Origin: Bacteroidota bacterium
GTDB lineage: Bacteria; Bacteroidota; Bacteroidia; Chitinophagales; Chitinophagaceae
Assembly: GCA_013287475.1 (NCBI GenBank)
Contig: JABDDT010000004.1
Coordinates: 885 to 64,884, forward strand
Reading direction: 5' to 3'
DNA: 64,000 bases
In this document: piece by piece, positions 33,237 to 42,217 of the stretch
How the letters are laid out: the number at the start of each line of letters is the position of its first letter
How positions within the stretch are numbered: the first letter of the stretch is position 1
Notes under the pieces: model-generated
Seen by the model: the letters and a program-made list of their open reading frames with translations, nothing else
Database searches by the model: none
Told to the model about the DNA's origin: nothing
Position numbers and translations under genes: made by a program

Positions 33237-34270
33237 GGGATTTGAAGATAAGCGGACAGCGTAACAACAGGTTAGTTTGGGTTATACATATTATTATCTG
33301 GGCTTCCATTTTCATGCTGCCATTTATTTTCAGGGCTGAAAATGAGACAATCAGAAATCCGGATGACCTGGATTTCAGAAATTTGAATGCAGCCACGAAT
33401 ATTTTATGGATGGGGTTCTTCTATCTGAATGCCCTGGTTCTCATACCCCGATTTTTCTATACCAAGAAATTTTTTATTTATTTCAGTTCCCTGATAATAT
33501 CGTATTGCATTATCATGCTGCTGCATGGTGCTTTATTTATTCCATTTATACATCGCCATCATTTTAATTTTTTAATTTCAGCCAGACATAACAGTATCCC
33601 ATTTCTTTTTACTGTTATGGTGAGTACGACCTACAAAATTATCTATGACAAATTTAAAGCTGACGCCAATGCACTTGCTCTGCGCCAGGAAAACCTTAAA
33701 ACAGAACTGGCCTTTCTTCGTTCACAGGTGAGCCCTCATTTTTTATTCAACATACTCAATAATATTGTAGCGATGGTAAGATTGAAAAGCGAAGAATTGG
33801 AGCCCACAGTAATTAAGTTGTCATCATTATTGCAATATATGCTCTATGAAAGTGATGATGATAAAGTATTATTAAAAAATGAAGTGGAATCCCTTCGTGA
33901 TTATATTGATCTTCAGAAGTTGCGGTTTAGTTCTAATCTGGATCTGCAGATTCATTTTAATGTGAAAGAAGAATGGCATTCCATTGAACCGATGCTGCTG
34001 ATTCCATTTGTGGAAAATGCATTTAAACATGGAAATGGTTTGTCGGGTGACCCGGGGATTTTTATAGAATTGAATGCAGAGAATAACAGGCTGGATTTTA
34101 AAGTCAGAAATAAATTCATCAGCAATGACAGGGCTAAAGATAAAACCTCCGGTATCGGATTGGTAAATGTTAAGAGACGGTTGGATTTGCTGTATCCGCA
34201 TTCGCACCAGCTGATTATTGATGATTCGAATGGCTGGTATAATGTGGATTTAAAACTATCTTTAAAATGA
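33224..34270 (+). CDS. LytS/YehU-type sensor histidine kinase
   Basis: A 348-residue inner-membrane histidine kinase. It has four hydrophobic helices in the first 140 residues (for instance LVWVIHIIIWASIFMLPFIF), a short linker helix and the His_kinase domain (PF06580) with the H-box LRSQVSPHFLFNILNNI at about 163-179. The ATP-binding region with PFVENAFKHG and SGIGLVNVKRRLDLLYP follows. The start is ATG 33224 (MARLRDLK), inside the end of the haem-binding gene; an upstream start would lengthen the overlap. The response regulator gene follows with an ATGA overlap. Signal unknown. Confidence 0.92.
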   Translation: MARLRDLKISGQRNNRLVWVIHIIIWASIFMLPFIFRAENETIRNPDDLDFRNLNAATNILWMGFFYLNALVLIPRFFYTKKFFIYFSSLIISYCIIMLLHGALFIPFIHRHHFNFLISARHNSIPFLFTVMVSTTYKIIYDKFKADANALALRQENLKTELAFLRSQVSPHFLFNILNNIVAMVRLKSEELEPTVIKLSSLLQYMLYESDDDKVLLKNEVESLRDYIDLQKLRFSSNLDLQIHFNVKEEWHSIEPMLLIPFVENAFKHGNGLSGDPGIFIELNAENNRLDFKVRNKFISNDRAKDKTSGIGLVNVKRRLDLLYPHSHQLIIDDSNGWYNVDLKLSLK

Positions 34271-34983
34271 AAATGAATTGTATTGCTGTTGACGACGAAC
34301 CATTGGCTTTAAAGCTGCTGGCCGATAATATCGGAAAGGTTGCTTATCTTAACCTGGCAGCAACCTGCAGCAATGCATTTGAAGCCATGAAGGCCCTGCA
34401 GGAAAATCAAATAGACCTGATTTTTATCGATATACAAATGCCGGGATTGACAGGTCTTCAGTATATCTCAACTTTGGAAAATAAACCCATGGTCATATTT
34501 ATTACTGCATATAAACAATATGCACTTGAAAGTTATGACTTGTCTGTAGTGGATTACCTGGTAAAACCTGTATCTCTTGAAAGATTTGTAAGAGCCTGCA
34601 ACAGGGCAAAGGAATTGTATGAATTAAAATCATTAAAGAATGTTTCACCGGTGCAGGCAACCCAAGAGTATTTTTTTGTGAATTCTGATTATAGTCAGAT
34701 AAAGGTGATATTCAGTGATATTACATGGATGGAGGGATTGCGTGATTATGTGAAGATATATCTGAAGAGTACCAATAAACCACTTGTTATAAGAAGCAGT
34801 TTAAAATCAATTGAAGAACAGCTTCCTCCGAATAAATTTATAAGAATACATAAATCCTATTTAATTTCTATCGAGAGTATCGTTGCGATCCGGAAAAACA
34901 GTGTATTTATTAAGGAAAAGGAACTTCCTGTCGGTGATACATATCGCGAATCAGTAGATAGACTGGTTACAAAAAAATCATAA
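34267..34983 (+). CDS. LytTR family response regulator
   Basis: A 238-residue response regulator. The receiver domain (about 1-120) has Asp9/Asp10, phosphoacceptor Asp55 (LIFIDIQMPG) and VKPV near the end. The LytTR DNA-binding domain (about 135-235) has SDITWMEGLRDYVKIYL and FIRIHKSYLISIESI. It overlaps the kinase by four bases. LytTR regulators bind direct repeats upstream of targets; no clear site is visible here. It should be phosphorylated by the adjacent kinase and may control the haem-binding protein or outer-envelope genes. Confidence 0.94.
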   Translation: MKMNCIAVDDEPLALKLLADNIGKVAYLNLAATCSNAFEAMKALQENQIDLIFIDIQMPGLTGLQYISTLENKPMVIFITAYKQYALESYDLSVVDYLVKPVSLERFVRACNRAKELYELKSLKNVSPVQATQEYFFVNSDYSQIKVIFSDITWMEGLRDYVKIYLKSTNKPLVIRSSLKSIEEQLPPNKFIRIHKSYLISIESIVAIRKNSVFIKEKELPVGDTYRESVDRLVTKKS

Positions 34984-35044
34984 GTTGAAAGGAATATCCG
35001 ATGTGATTTGAACAAATAACAATTGAAATGTACACTTGTGCCTA

Positions 35045-36001
35045 TTATATTAAGGTAATTACTACGTTCCCTTTTTTATGTCCCATTTCGACATACCTGT
35101 GCGCATCGGCTATTTGTTCGAGCGGATAGGTTCTATCTATAACAGGCTTTAACTTCCCCTTCTCAATGAGTTCTTTAAGAAAAATGATGTCTTCAGTTTT
35201 TTCCCTTATTACCCCGGATATAATCTTCTTGCTGCTTGTCATTGACGTCCATAAACCCTGAACCATTTGACCCATACCGGCCGATGCCAAAATCAGGATC
35301 CCTTTTCTATTAAGTGAACGAACGCAATCTTTAAATGAACTCTTGCCTACTGCATCAAAAATTATATCATAAGTCTTCCCATTTTTTGTGAAGTCAGTTG
35401 TAGTATAATCAATTACATCATCGGCTCCCAGCTTTTTGACCATTTCTAAATTCATTGTACTGCATACACGGGTAACTTCCGCACCAAAATATTTGGCAAG
35501 TTGCACTGCGGCTGTGCCAACGGCTCCGGAAGCCCCATAGATAAGAACTTTTTGTCCGCTTCTTATATTTCCTTTTCTAAGAAAATACAGGGCTGTAGAG
35601 CCTCCAAATGGAATCGTAGCAGCTTCTTCATAAGTCAGATTGTTTGGCATTTTTGCCAGCAGTCCGTTTTCAGGAAGGCATTTGTATTCGGCATATGTGC
35701 CCATATTCAATCCGGTAGTTCCAAAAACCTGTTCCCCCGTTTTAAAAAGTTTTATGTTTTTTCCTCTTGCTTCAATTTCTCCGGCCAGTGAAAATCCGAG
35801 TATCATTTTTTTAGGTTTTGTAAGGCCAAAGAAAAACCTGACAGCAAACGGGTCGGCTTTCCGAAGTCGCACATCCCCCGATGATACGGCAGTCGCATGA
35901 ATTCTTATCAGGATTTCATTATCATTGGGGACTGGCTTTTCCATTTCACGGAGGATCAGTACTTCTGGCGGACCATACTTTGTGTAGATAATTGCTTTCA
36001 T
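35045..36001 (-). CDS. NAD(P)-dependent MDR oxidoreductase (quinone-reductase-like)
   Basis: A 318-residue medium-chain dehydrogenase/reductase without catalytic zinc. It has the N-terminal GroES-like domain ([17 protein letters not shown] start), the Rossmann motif [26 protein letters not shown] at about 136-161, and the final [19 protein letters not shown]. This is the group of NAD(P)-dependent alcohol dehydrogenase/quinone reductases. The start is ATG 36001; an upstream in-frame ATG would add ten residues with no family match. It is divergent from an HD-domain gene across a gap containing a perfect inverted repeat (36044-36061). The substrate is unknown, quinone or enone reduction being likely. 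Confidence 0.92.
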   Translation of the reverse strand: MKAIIYTKYGPPEVLILREMEKPVPNDNEILIRIHATAVSSGDVRLRKADPFAVRFFFGLTKPKKMILGFSLAGEIEARGKNIKLFKTGEQVFGTTGLNMGTYAEYKCLPENGLLAKMPNNLTYEEAATIPFGGSTALYFLRKGNIRSGQKVLIYGASGAVGTAAVQLAKYFGAEVTRVCSTMNLEMVKKLGADDVIDYTTTDFTKNGKTYDIIFDAVGKSSFKDCVRSLNRKGILILASAGMGQMVQGLWTSMTSSKKIISGVIREKTEDIIFLKELIEKGKLKPVIDRTYPLEQIADAHRYVEMGHKKGNVVITLI

Positions 36002-36043
36002 AATGTGGTGCAATAATCCTGAAAGGTACACCTTGATTCAGCG

Positions 36044-36061
36044 TCCAATATTATTATTGGA
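36044..36061. promoter_or_regulatory. Inverted repeat between divergent genes
   Basis: TCCAATA (36044-36050) and TATTGGA (36055-36061) form a perfect 7-bp inverted repeat with a four-base spacer. It lies midway between the starts of the oxidoreductase (36001, minus) and the HD protein (36103, plus). It may be an operator that controls both. Confidence 0.4.
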
Positions 36062-36102
36062 ACAACAGCTAAATTTGAATAATCTTATCGAAATATAAAT
36101 TT

Positions 36103-36711
36103 ATGTCAGAACATAATTTGAATCTGGGCAGAACGCAATTTGGAGATGTTGCCAATGACGGCAGACTTATGACCATGGAGGACGCCCATGGTCTGCTTAA
36201 AGAATGGGTTTCGAATGAAAAATTGCAACTTCATATGAAACAGGTGGCGGCGTTGATGAAAGCCTGGGCATTTGAAAAAGAAAGTTCAGACGAGGCAACA
36301 AGCCATGCGTGGGAGCTGGCTGGTCTGCTTCACGATGCGGATTGGGAAAAATATCCCGACACCCATTGCAAAATGATCATAGAAGAATTAGAACGTCGTA
36401 AAATCGATCCGGTTGTTATCCATTGTATTGCGTCTCATGGTCCAAAATATTTTGGCGTTGAACCCGAATCAATGATGGATAAAATGATTTATGTGTTTGA
36501 TGAATTATCCGGATTTATCCATGCGGCCTCACTCATAAGGCCCACAGGATACGAAGGGATGGATGTAAAATCTGTTCTTAAAAAACTGAAAACTTTATCA
36601 TTTGCCGCGCAGGTAAACAGGGAAGATATTACCGATGCGATCGGGCGAATTGATCAGAGCCTGGAAGAAATCATCCAGTTTATTTTAGATCATCAGAAAA
36701 ATGTTCAATAG
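36103..36711 (+). CDS. HD-domain protein
   Basis: A 202-residue cytoplasmic protein with an HD phosphohydrolase-type fold. WELAGLLHDADWEKYPDTH has the His-Asp doublet (HD, about residues 80-81), and HCKMIIEELERRKIDPVVIHCIASHG has the next conserved His. VFDELSGFIHAASLIRP continues the helical bundle. This is the small HD subgroup that hydrolyses phosphate esters, though many members have no known substrate. An extra N-terminal segment (about 1-25) has no known counterpart. It is divergent from the oxidoreductase, and a small hairpin follows its stop. Confidence 0.85.
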   Translation: MSEHNLNLGRTQFGDVANDGRLMTMEDAHGLLKEWVSNEKLQLHMKQVAALMKAWAFEKESSDEATSHAWELAGLLHDADWEKYPDTHCKMIIEELERRKIDPVVIHCIASHGPKYFGVEPESMMDKMIYVFDELSGFIHAASLIRPTGYEGMDVKSVLKKLKTLSFAAQVNREDITDAIGRIDQSLEEIIQFILDHQKNVQ

Positions 36712-36728
36712 ATCTGAGGATGATCTAT
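36708..36728. terminator. Stem-loop between convergent genes
   Basis: ATAGATC (36708-36714) and GATCTAT (36722-36728) pair perfectly with a seven-base loop. The structure sits exactly between the two convergent stop codons, but no T-run follows on either strand. It is a weak bidirectional terminator candidate. Confidence 0.4.
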
Positions 36729-37255
36729 CATCGATTATTCTTCAGTGAAGTCTTCCTGTTTGAAGGAAAAACCGGGTAACTGTATCTGTCTACTCCGATA
36801 CTGCCCGAGATGGAAAATGTTTTTGCATCGTTCATATACATTAGCCCCAGATCTACCCGCGAATTCAAACCCAACCCATAAGCGTTTGGCATGTTGCCAG
36901 GATAAGAGGGATTTGTAAATGAACTGCTGAAGTTAAAAAATGTCGGAGCTACAGAAACTCCTGCAAATGCGATTAAATTATTATTCAACGGGCGATTCAG
37001 TTGCAATCCCACCGGCGCTGAAATGAAACTGCCTCCTGTTCCATTGATAAAACCAAAACCGGCGGAAATTCCTGCATATTTACTCAGATACCAGCCCTGA
37101 TTTAAATTTTTGCTGTCACCATAAGGATGATAAATAGAGAAAGGCTGCCATTGTGCAAAATTCATGGTGCTGATGGATAAATAGGATTGTGCCTTTGCTG
37201 AAAGGAAGCCAATCGAGACAATCATCACAAGAAGTATTCTTTTCCCGCGGATCAT
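36728..37255 (-). CDS. Exported hypothetical protein
   Basis: A 175-residue protein with a signal peptide (about 1-22, ending SAKAQ) and a body that looks like a small beta-barrel: AGISAGFGFINGTGGSFIS, APVGLQLNRPLNNNLIAFAG, VDLGLMYMNDAKTFSISGSI. It ends KTSLKNN, which is not the usual aromatic end of an outer-membrane barrel, so it may be periplasmic. No family is recognised. It follows the LolA-like gene in the same orientation but with a 130-base gap, so it may have its own transcript. Confidence 0.65.
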   Translation of the reverse strand: MIRGKRILLVMIVSIGFLSAKAQSYLSISTMNFAQWQPFSIYHPYGDSKNLNQGWYLSKYAGISAGFGFINGTGGSFISAPVGLQLNRPLNNNLIAFAGVSVAPTFFNFSSSFTNPSYPGNMPNAYGLGLNSRVDLGLMYMNDAKTFSISGSIGVDRYSYPVFPSNRKTSLKNNR

Positions 37256-37385
37256 GATATAAAAATACTGATTCTTATTGTATGTACTGTAAAATCAGTA
37301 TTAATTAACAACAGCAAAGAAGTTCACCTGATTCATAAACTGTTAAAATAACAATTTGGGTAATGATTTTAAACGGGCCAAAAGA

Positions 37386-38102
37386 TTAATTCTTCGGCAT
37401 AACAAAAATAGCCGGATCAATTTCTTTATTTATTTCAATCTTCTTATTGGTAAAACCAATAGTCAATCCGGGGAAATCTAATTCACTGGAATATGACATA
37501 ATATATCCATCTGCTGTTTTCCTGTAGTCTGATAATGCTGTGGTTATTTCTATATCCTGGCCGTTTACATTCATTTTTGCCACAGTTTCCATGATATAAT
37601 AAGATGAATCACTAATATAATAAACGACTTCTGTTCCTGCGGCCGAAGTAAGTTTTATTTTATAAGCGGAATTTCCTTTAAGATCCTCTTTGCCCAGCAA
37701 TTCCACTTTGCTCCCTTTTGATCCATAGTTATACAAAGGACCTGAAGCATCGAATGACAACTGACCCAGTTTTATCTGGCCTTCAGGCATGTTTACCGCT
37801 GTGGGTTGTCCCGCTAAAGGATTAATACTCCAGCCGCCATTCACGGTGTAGCAGTCAATGATTGTTTGTCCGCTTAATTCTATCTCGCTTTTAAAACCCT
37901 TACCATTTAATATATAGGTTTTTCCCGAAGCCGGATTGTTCATAATGCTAAGTTCATTCTCTGTGTAAACAGATTTTATGCTGGCTAATTTCTCCCCGCC
38001 ACCCATGGCATTCGTCCATTTCTTAATAATATCATCAGCCGTTTGTGCTTTTGAATATAAAAAACCCAGAAACGAAATGAAAAGGATCGATACATTTTTC
38101 AT
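37386..38102 (-). CDS. LolA-like exported protein
   Basis: A 238-residue exported protein with a signal peptide (about 1-19, ending SKAQ). The body is a LolA/LppX-like open barrel: DIIKKWTNAMGGGEKLASIKSVYTE near the start, then repeated long beta strands (GKGFKSEIELSGQTIIDCYT; GKEDLKGNSAYKIKLTSAAG; YYISDSSYYIMETVAKMNVN). Members carry lipids or lipoproteins across the periplasm, or act as outer-membrane lipoprotein-sorting-like proteins. It lies 19 bases after the PQQ quinoprotein gene, so they probably form one transcript and may share a role at the periplasmic membrane face. Confidence 0.75.
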   Translation of the reverse strand: MKNVSILFISFLGFLYSKAQTADDIIKKWTNAMGGGEKLASIKSVYTENELSIMNNPASGKTYILNGKGFKSEIELSGQTIIDCYTVNGGWSINPLAGQPTAVNMPEGQIKLGQLSFDASGPLYNYGSKGSKVELLGKEDLKGNSAYKIKLTSAAGTEVVYYISDSSYYIMETVAKMNVNGQDIEITTALSDYRKTADGYIMSYSSELDFPGLTIGFTNKKIEINKEIDPAIFVMPKN

Positions 38103-38121
38103 GATTTTTACTTTTTAATTG

Positions 38122-40020
38122 TTACTTTTTAGATTTCTCCTCAACCTCAAAACCAAGCAAAACATTTCCTCCCATTTCTCCAAACATCCCATATCCTGAA
38201 TTTACATATAACATTCCATCAGCGATTACAGGGGCGGGTCCATCTATGGATCCTCCTTTAGCTTTTATTCCATTGATCGTGTCATAATCTCTGGCCGTAT
38301 TATAATCCCATAATATTTTTCCATCCATGGATGAATAACCGCGCATATGTCCGTCCAATGAGCCGGCAAATACAATTCCGGGTATAACAGCAGGCGCTGC
38401 AGAGTTAAAAGAGAGGCAGCCTTTTTTATCAGGGCACTCGGGCGAAGGCGTTTTCCAAATTATTTTTCCAGTAAAAAGATCAAGAGCATATATTCCGGGT
38501 GAAGCCATGACCGATGAATCCCTTTTATCTAATCCGGCGATATTATCAGCATTAGCTGCATAGACAAACCTTCCATCTGTTGCCATTCCCCAATGGATAC
38601 CTCCCAGCATGCCTCCTTTTCCGACCCTTGTCTGCCAGATGAGCTTCCCCCCGTTTGGTGATAAAGCATATACCACGCCTGACTTCTGACCCGCGAGTAA
38701 AATTTCATTACCATCCTGTCTTTTTATAAGTATGGGCGCCATTCCAAAATCCAGATCAGGACCTGATTTATCGGGACAGTTAATAAAAACAGGGCATGCT
38801 ACATTATAAGCATCACCACTGGTTGCCTGAAAACTCCAGATTAATTTTCCAGTATTCAAATCAATAGCCTGTATCGCATCGCTGGAATTGGTCGTCGGAC
38901 GTGAATAATTTTCACCAGTGCCGATATATACCAATCCTCTTTTTGCATCTATGGTTGGACTGCACCAGACCGGTGCGCCTGATGGTCCGAAGAAAGGTTT
39001 ACCATTTTTCTTTTTTCCTCTTTCTCCTGCTGCTTCAGCTATTACGCGATACCGCCAGATTTCATTTCCTGTTTTCTCATCCAATGCAACCAATCCACCG
39101 GATGAAAAACAACAATTATATTGCCCATCGACCGCTACGCCTACTTCGGTGGATGTGATAGGGACAAATACTTTCCCGGCGTAAATTGCCACAGACCCCG
39201 TAACACCTGATTGCGGGTCAATTCCCGCTCTTTTGTTCCAAATCTGTTTGCCAGTATTTAGATTGATTGCATAAACATTTGTACTGAAATCGGCAAAATA
39301 TGCAATGGCTGAGTCCGCATGTTTTTGTATAACGATTGCTCCGCGAATGGCAGCATTCGCAGCGAAATGCCATCCGGGTTTTCCTGTTTTTCTATTGATG
39401 GCATAGAGGTCTCCAAACTGGCTGCCAACGATCAGCCAATTATCTACAACTGCAGGCTTACTGCGAACGATTGTAGCATCCGGGAAAGCAAAAACCCATT
39501 TCAATTTTAATGAACTGATATTGGAAGAAGTTATACCCGCCTGTTGCGAATTACGATGTCCCGTGCCTGTTATATTTCCGCCCCAGCCTGAATAATCGAA
39601 TATAGAACGACCATGCTTCGGAAGAGAAAATGCTGTATAAGCGTTCTCAGGAATTACCGTAGATTTTAATTTCCCACCGGTTACCCATTCTGCAACTGCC
39701 TTCCTTTCGATTTCAGAAAGAGAAGCAGCCTGTTGACGCATTTTGCCATTGTTCAATGCTGCCAGTACAGCCCTGGGAGTCATGAGAGATAATACTGAAA
39801 TACCAGGTGCCAGATAGCCGGCTGTATCCTTGTGACAGGTATAACAGGTTGTATAAAAGATCTTCCTGCCCAGCGCACTTACGGTGTCGCCTGGTTGCCC
39901 GTCTCTGTTATTCTGTAGTAAAATTGCGGGAGTTGTTATTTTTTTAGCCTGAAGAAAAAGAGCGGCTAAAAAAACTGTTGTGGCTAACATCATCGGGAAA
40001 GAAGACCTGGCTGGGTTCAT
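38122..40020 (-). CDS. Cytochrome c-PQQ quinoprotein dehydrogenase
   Basis: A 632-residue exported enzyme. From ATG 40020 (MNPARSSFPMMLATTVFLAALFLQA) it has a signal peptide, then a cytochrome c domain with haem motif CYTCH (Cys59, Cys62, His63) up to about 115. The rest is an eight-bladed PQQ propeller with repeated blade motifs (KTGKPGWHFAANAAIRGAIV; LNTGKQIWNKRAG; TGNEIWRYRV; LNTGKLIWSFQ; NGGKLIWQTRVGKGG; FTGKIIWKTPSP; MDGKILWDYN). This is the polyvinyl-alcohol/alcohol dehydrogenase type, oxidising alcohols in the periplasm and passing electrons to its haem. An in-frame longer frame upstream has no signal. It lies between a LytTR regulator and a LolA-like gene. Confidence 0.92.
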   Translation of the reverse strand: MNPARSSFPMMLATTVFLAALFLQAKKITTPAILLQNNRDGQPGDTVSALGRKIFYTTCYTCHKDTAGYLAPGISVLSLMTPRAVLAALNNGKMRQQAASLSEIERKAVAEWVTGGKLKSTVIPENAYTAFSLPKHGRSIFDYSGWGGNITGTGHRNSQQAGITSSNISSLKLKWVFAFPDATIVRSKPAVVDNWLIVGSQFGDLYAINRKTGKPGWHFAANAAIRGAIVIQKHADSAIAYFADFSTNVYAINLNTGKQIWNKRAGIDPQSGVTGSVAIYAGKVFVPITSTEVGVAVDGQYNCCFSSGGLVALDEKTGNEIWRYRVIAEAAGERGKKKNGKPFFGPSGAPVWCSPTIDAKRGLVYIGTGENYSRPTTNSSDAIQAIDLNTGKLIWSFQATSGDAYNVACPVFINCPDKSGPDLDFGMAPILIKRQDGNEILLAGQKSGVVYALSPNGGKLIWQTRVGKGGMLGGIHWGMATDGRFVYAANADNIAGLDKRDSSVMASPGIYALDLFTGKIIWKTPSPECPDKKGCLSFNSAAPAVIPGIVFAGSLDGHMRGYSSMDGKILWDYNTARDYDTINGIKAKGGSIDGPAPVIADGMLYVNSGYGMFGEMGGNVLLGFEVEEKSKK

Positions 40021-40156
40021 AATTTGAAATTGTTCTTGCCGGATATAAAAGTAATAATGTCCCAAAGACGCACGAATTAAAATTAGACGAAAGGAATTTA
40101 ATTCGCTGAACTGTATTATATGCACGACGAGCAGCGTACGGAATACCCTTCCTTCA

Positions 40157-40861
40157 TTATTTATGAATTTTTTTCAGTACTTCCTGCCTGTGTTCCCTGG
40201 ATATGGGAAGGAGTTTACCATCGATTTCAACACAGTTTCCTTCTATCGAATTAACTTTATCAATGCCTATGGTGTATGAGCGGTGAATACGTATAAACTT
40301 TTCGGGAGGTAGTTTTTCTGTAATAGATGTAAGCGACTGGTATGAAATTAAGGAAGACGATTTGGTTGTAACCCTGATATAATCTTTCAGACTTTCTATA
40401 TAGAGAATATCACCCATCATTATTTTTACAAATTTCCGGTCCACTTTTAAAAACAGGTATTCGCTTTCATCACCCGGATTATTATCGGAGAGGTTTTCAG
40501 CACTTGCAACAGATTTGAGTGCTCTCTCAAAAGCTTTTACAAAACGTGGAAACGATATGGGTTTTACCAGGTAATCCAGGGCTTCGAATTCGAAACCTTC
40601 CACCGCATAATCCCGGTAAGCTGTTGTAATAATCACAGGCGGAGGGTCCTTAAGAGTTTCAAGGAAATCAAGCCCGGTTAACATGGGCATTTCAATATCG
40701 AGGAAAATCAAATCATATTTTTCTTCTTTTAAAAGACGAAAAGCATCCAGGGCATTTTCGCAACGCCTGGTCTCGACGTTTTCAAACCGGTGCAAATAAT
40801 TTTCAATAATATCTATAGCCAATGGTTCATCATCAACAATCAGGCATTTGAATGGTTTCAT
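40157..40861 (-). CDS. LytTR family response regulator
   Basis: A 234-residue response regulator with a receiver domain (Asp10/Asp11 region, phosphoacceptor Asp55 in LIFLDIEMPM, VKPI at about 105) and a C-terminal LytTR domain (about 130-230) with GDILYIESLKDYIRVTTK and FIRIHRSYTIGIDKV. Its start overlaps the upstream kinase by four bases (ATGA). It is followed in the same direction, after 136 bases, by the quinoprotein gene, which is a likely target or co-transcribed partner. Confidence 0.94.
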   Translation of the reverse strand: MKPFKCLIVDDEPLAIDIIENYLHRFENVETRRCENALDAFRLLKEEKYDLIFLDIEMPMLTGLDFLETLKDPPPVIITTAYRDYAVEGFEFEALDYLVKPISFPRFVKAFERALKSVASAENLSDNNPGDESEYLFLKVDRKFVKIMMGDILYIESLKDYIRVTTKSSSLISYQSLTSITEKLPPEKFIRIHRSYTIGIDKVNSIEGNCVEIDGKLLPISREHRQEVLKKIHK

Positions 40862-41961
40862 CTGGCCGGCATTTTTAGTGAAACGATGAATTCATTGTCA
40901 TTCTCTGAAATATCAAGCTGATAATTATTGCCATAAAGCAATTCCAGCCTTCGCCTTGCATTTTTTAATCCAATGCCTGTATTTTCTTTTGAAAGATTTT
41001 CACCGATAGGGTTTTTAATGCTAAAGAGTAAGAATGCTCCTTCAACTTTTAATGAAATTTCTATAATGATTTTATTGATATTGTTTTTAACCCCATGCTT
41101 GAAACTGTTTTCGACGAAAAGGATCAGTATCATAGGCGGGATGCTTACTTCATCAATTTCTCCCTCTATCTCAAAAGAAACATACAGTCTTTGTCCAAAC
41201 CGCAGCTTTTCAAGATCCAGGTAATTCTGTAAATAGGTGATTTCTTTATTCAGTGATACTTTGGCTGCATTTGATTCATAAAGCATATAGCTCATCAGTG
41301 CAGATAATTTCAGAACGACTTCAGGTGCCTGGTCAGATTTTTTAAGTGTGAGGGAATATAAATTATTTAGTGTGTTAAAGAAGAAATGCGGGTGAATCTG
41401 TGTTTTCAGGAAATTCAATTCTGTTTCGAGATACTGTTTCTCCTTTTCTTTCATCAACTGCTGGTTTTGTATCCAGTCTTTCGAGAGTTTAATACCCGTA
41501 GTAAAACCGGTAAGATAAAATAGTCCGACAGCTTCTGAAAACAGACTTTTAAATCCGAGCCCTGATGTATAAGTATAAATCTTATAGCCTAAATGAATGT
41601 ACAAATTTTTAATAAGCTGATCCGCATAGGCCATAACAAATAATGCAAGTGTCAGCGTCAAGGCATAATAGAGATATTTTCTTCTATACAAATAAGCAGG
41701 TATCAGGATATAAATATTGATATATACAAGCACCGCTGAAACTGGCATGAATGCACTGAGCTGGATATAAAAACCTAAATCGTGAAAATCATAAGCTGTG
41801 TAAAAAGCCGTACAAATGAATAAATAATATAATATCCAGAACAAAGAATGATAAATCCATTTCTTTTTAAAAAATACAGACAATTGGCCCGACGTTTCAA
41901 CAGCCTGTTGTTGGATTGGAAAAGATTTATCCTTGAAAGTCTTAATCAGGGCGGTTTTCAT
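40858..41961 (-). CDS. LytS/YehU-type sensor histidine kinase
   Basis: A 367-residue inner-membrane histidine kinase. The first 30 residues are cytoplasmic, followed by four hydrophobic helices (about 36-165) and the His_kinase domain with the H-box LKTQIHPHFFFNTLNNLYSL at about 185-205. The ATP-binding motifs are FVENSFKHGV and TGIGLKNARRRLELLYG. It has no separate sensor domain, so the signal is probably read by the membrane helices. It heads the gene run kinase, regulator, quinoprotein, LolA-like protein. The 256 bases upstream (41962-42217) show no clear feature. Confidence 0.92.
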   Translation of the reverse strand: MKTALIKTFKDKSFPIQQQAVETSGQLSVFFKKKWIYHSLFWILYYLFICTAFYTAYDFHDLGFYIQLSAFMPVSAVLVYINIYILIPAYLYRRKYLYYALTLTLALFVMAYADQLIKNLYIHLGYKIYTYTSGLGFKSLFSEAVGLFYLTGFTTGIKLSKDWIQNQQLMKEKEKQYLETELNFLKTQIHPHFFFNTLNNLYSLTLKKSDQAPEVVLKLSALMSYMLYESNAAKVSLNKEITYLQNYLDLEKLRFGQRLYVSFEIEGEIDEVSIPPMILILFVENSFKHGVKNNINKIIIEISLKVEGAFLLFSIKNPIGENLSKENTGIGLKNARRRLELLYGNNYQLDISENDNEFIVSLKMPAR

Positions 41962-42217
41962 TATTTATCAAAACTAATACATTGAATAATCGAAAAATGA
42001 ATTGTCTGCAAATGGCAAGGTTTGCCTGTTGAATTGCAACTATTGACCGCTGAACAACAAAATGTTTCTCCCTCTAGTAAAAACTACAGGTAATCAAATA
42101 TCCGGGTAACTTTGATTAAGGTCACTCTGTTTCATCTTGAATTATTATTTTCATCAGCAATTTTATTTTAATGGTACAATTATAAAGAAAGTTTAAGGAC
42201 TCAAAAATTTAGAACAA

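Noticed and set aside
42031-42060. GGCAAGGTTTGCC near the GH20-like gene looked like a sigma-54 promoter
   Set aside because: GG and GC are 10 bases apart instead of 12, so the -24/-12 phasing is wrong; it is a small palindrome only.
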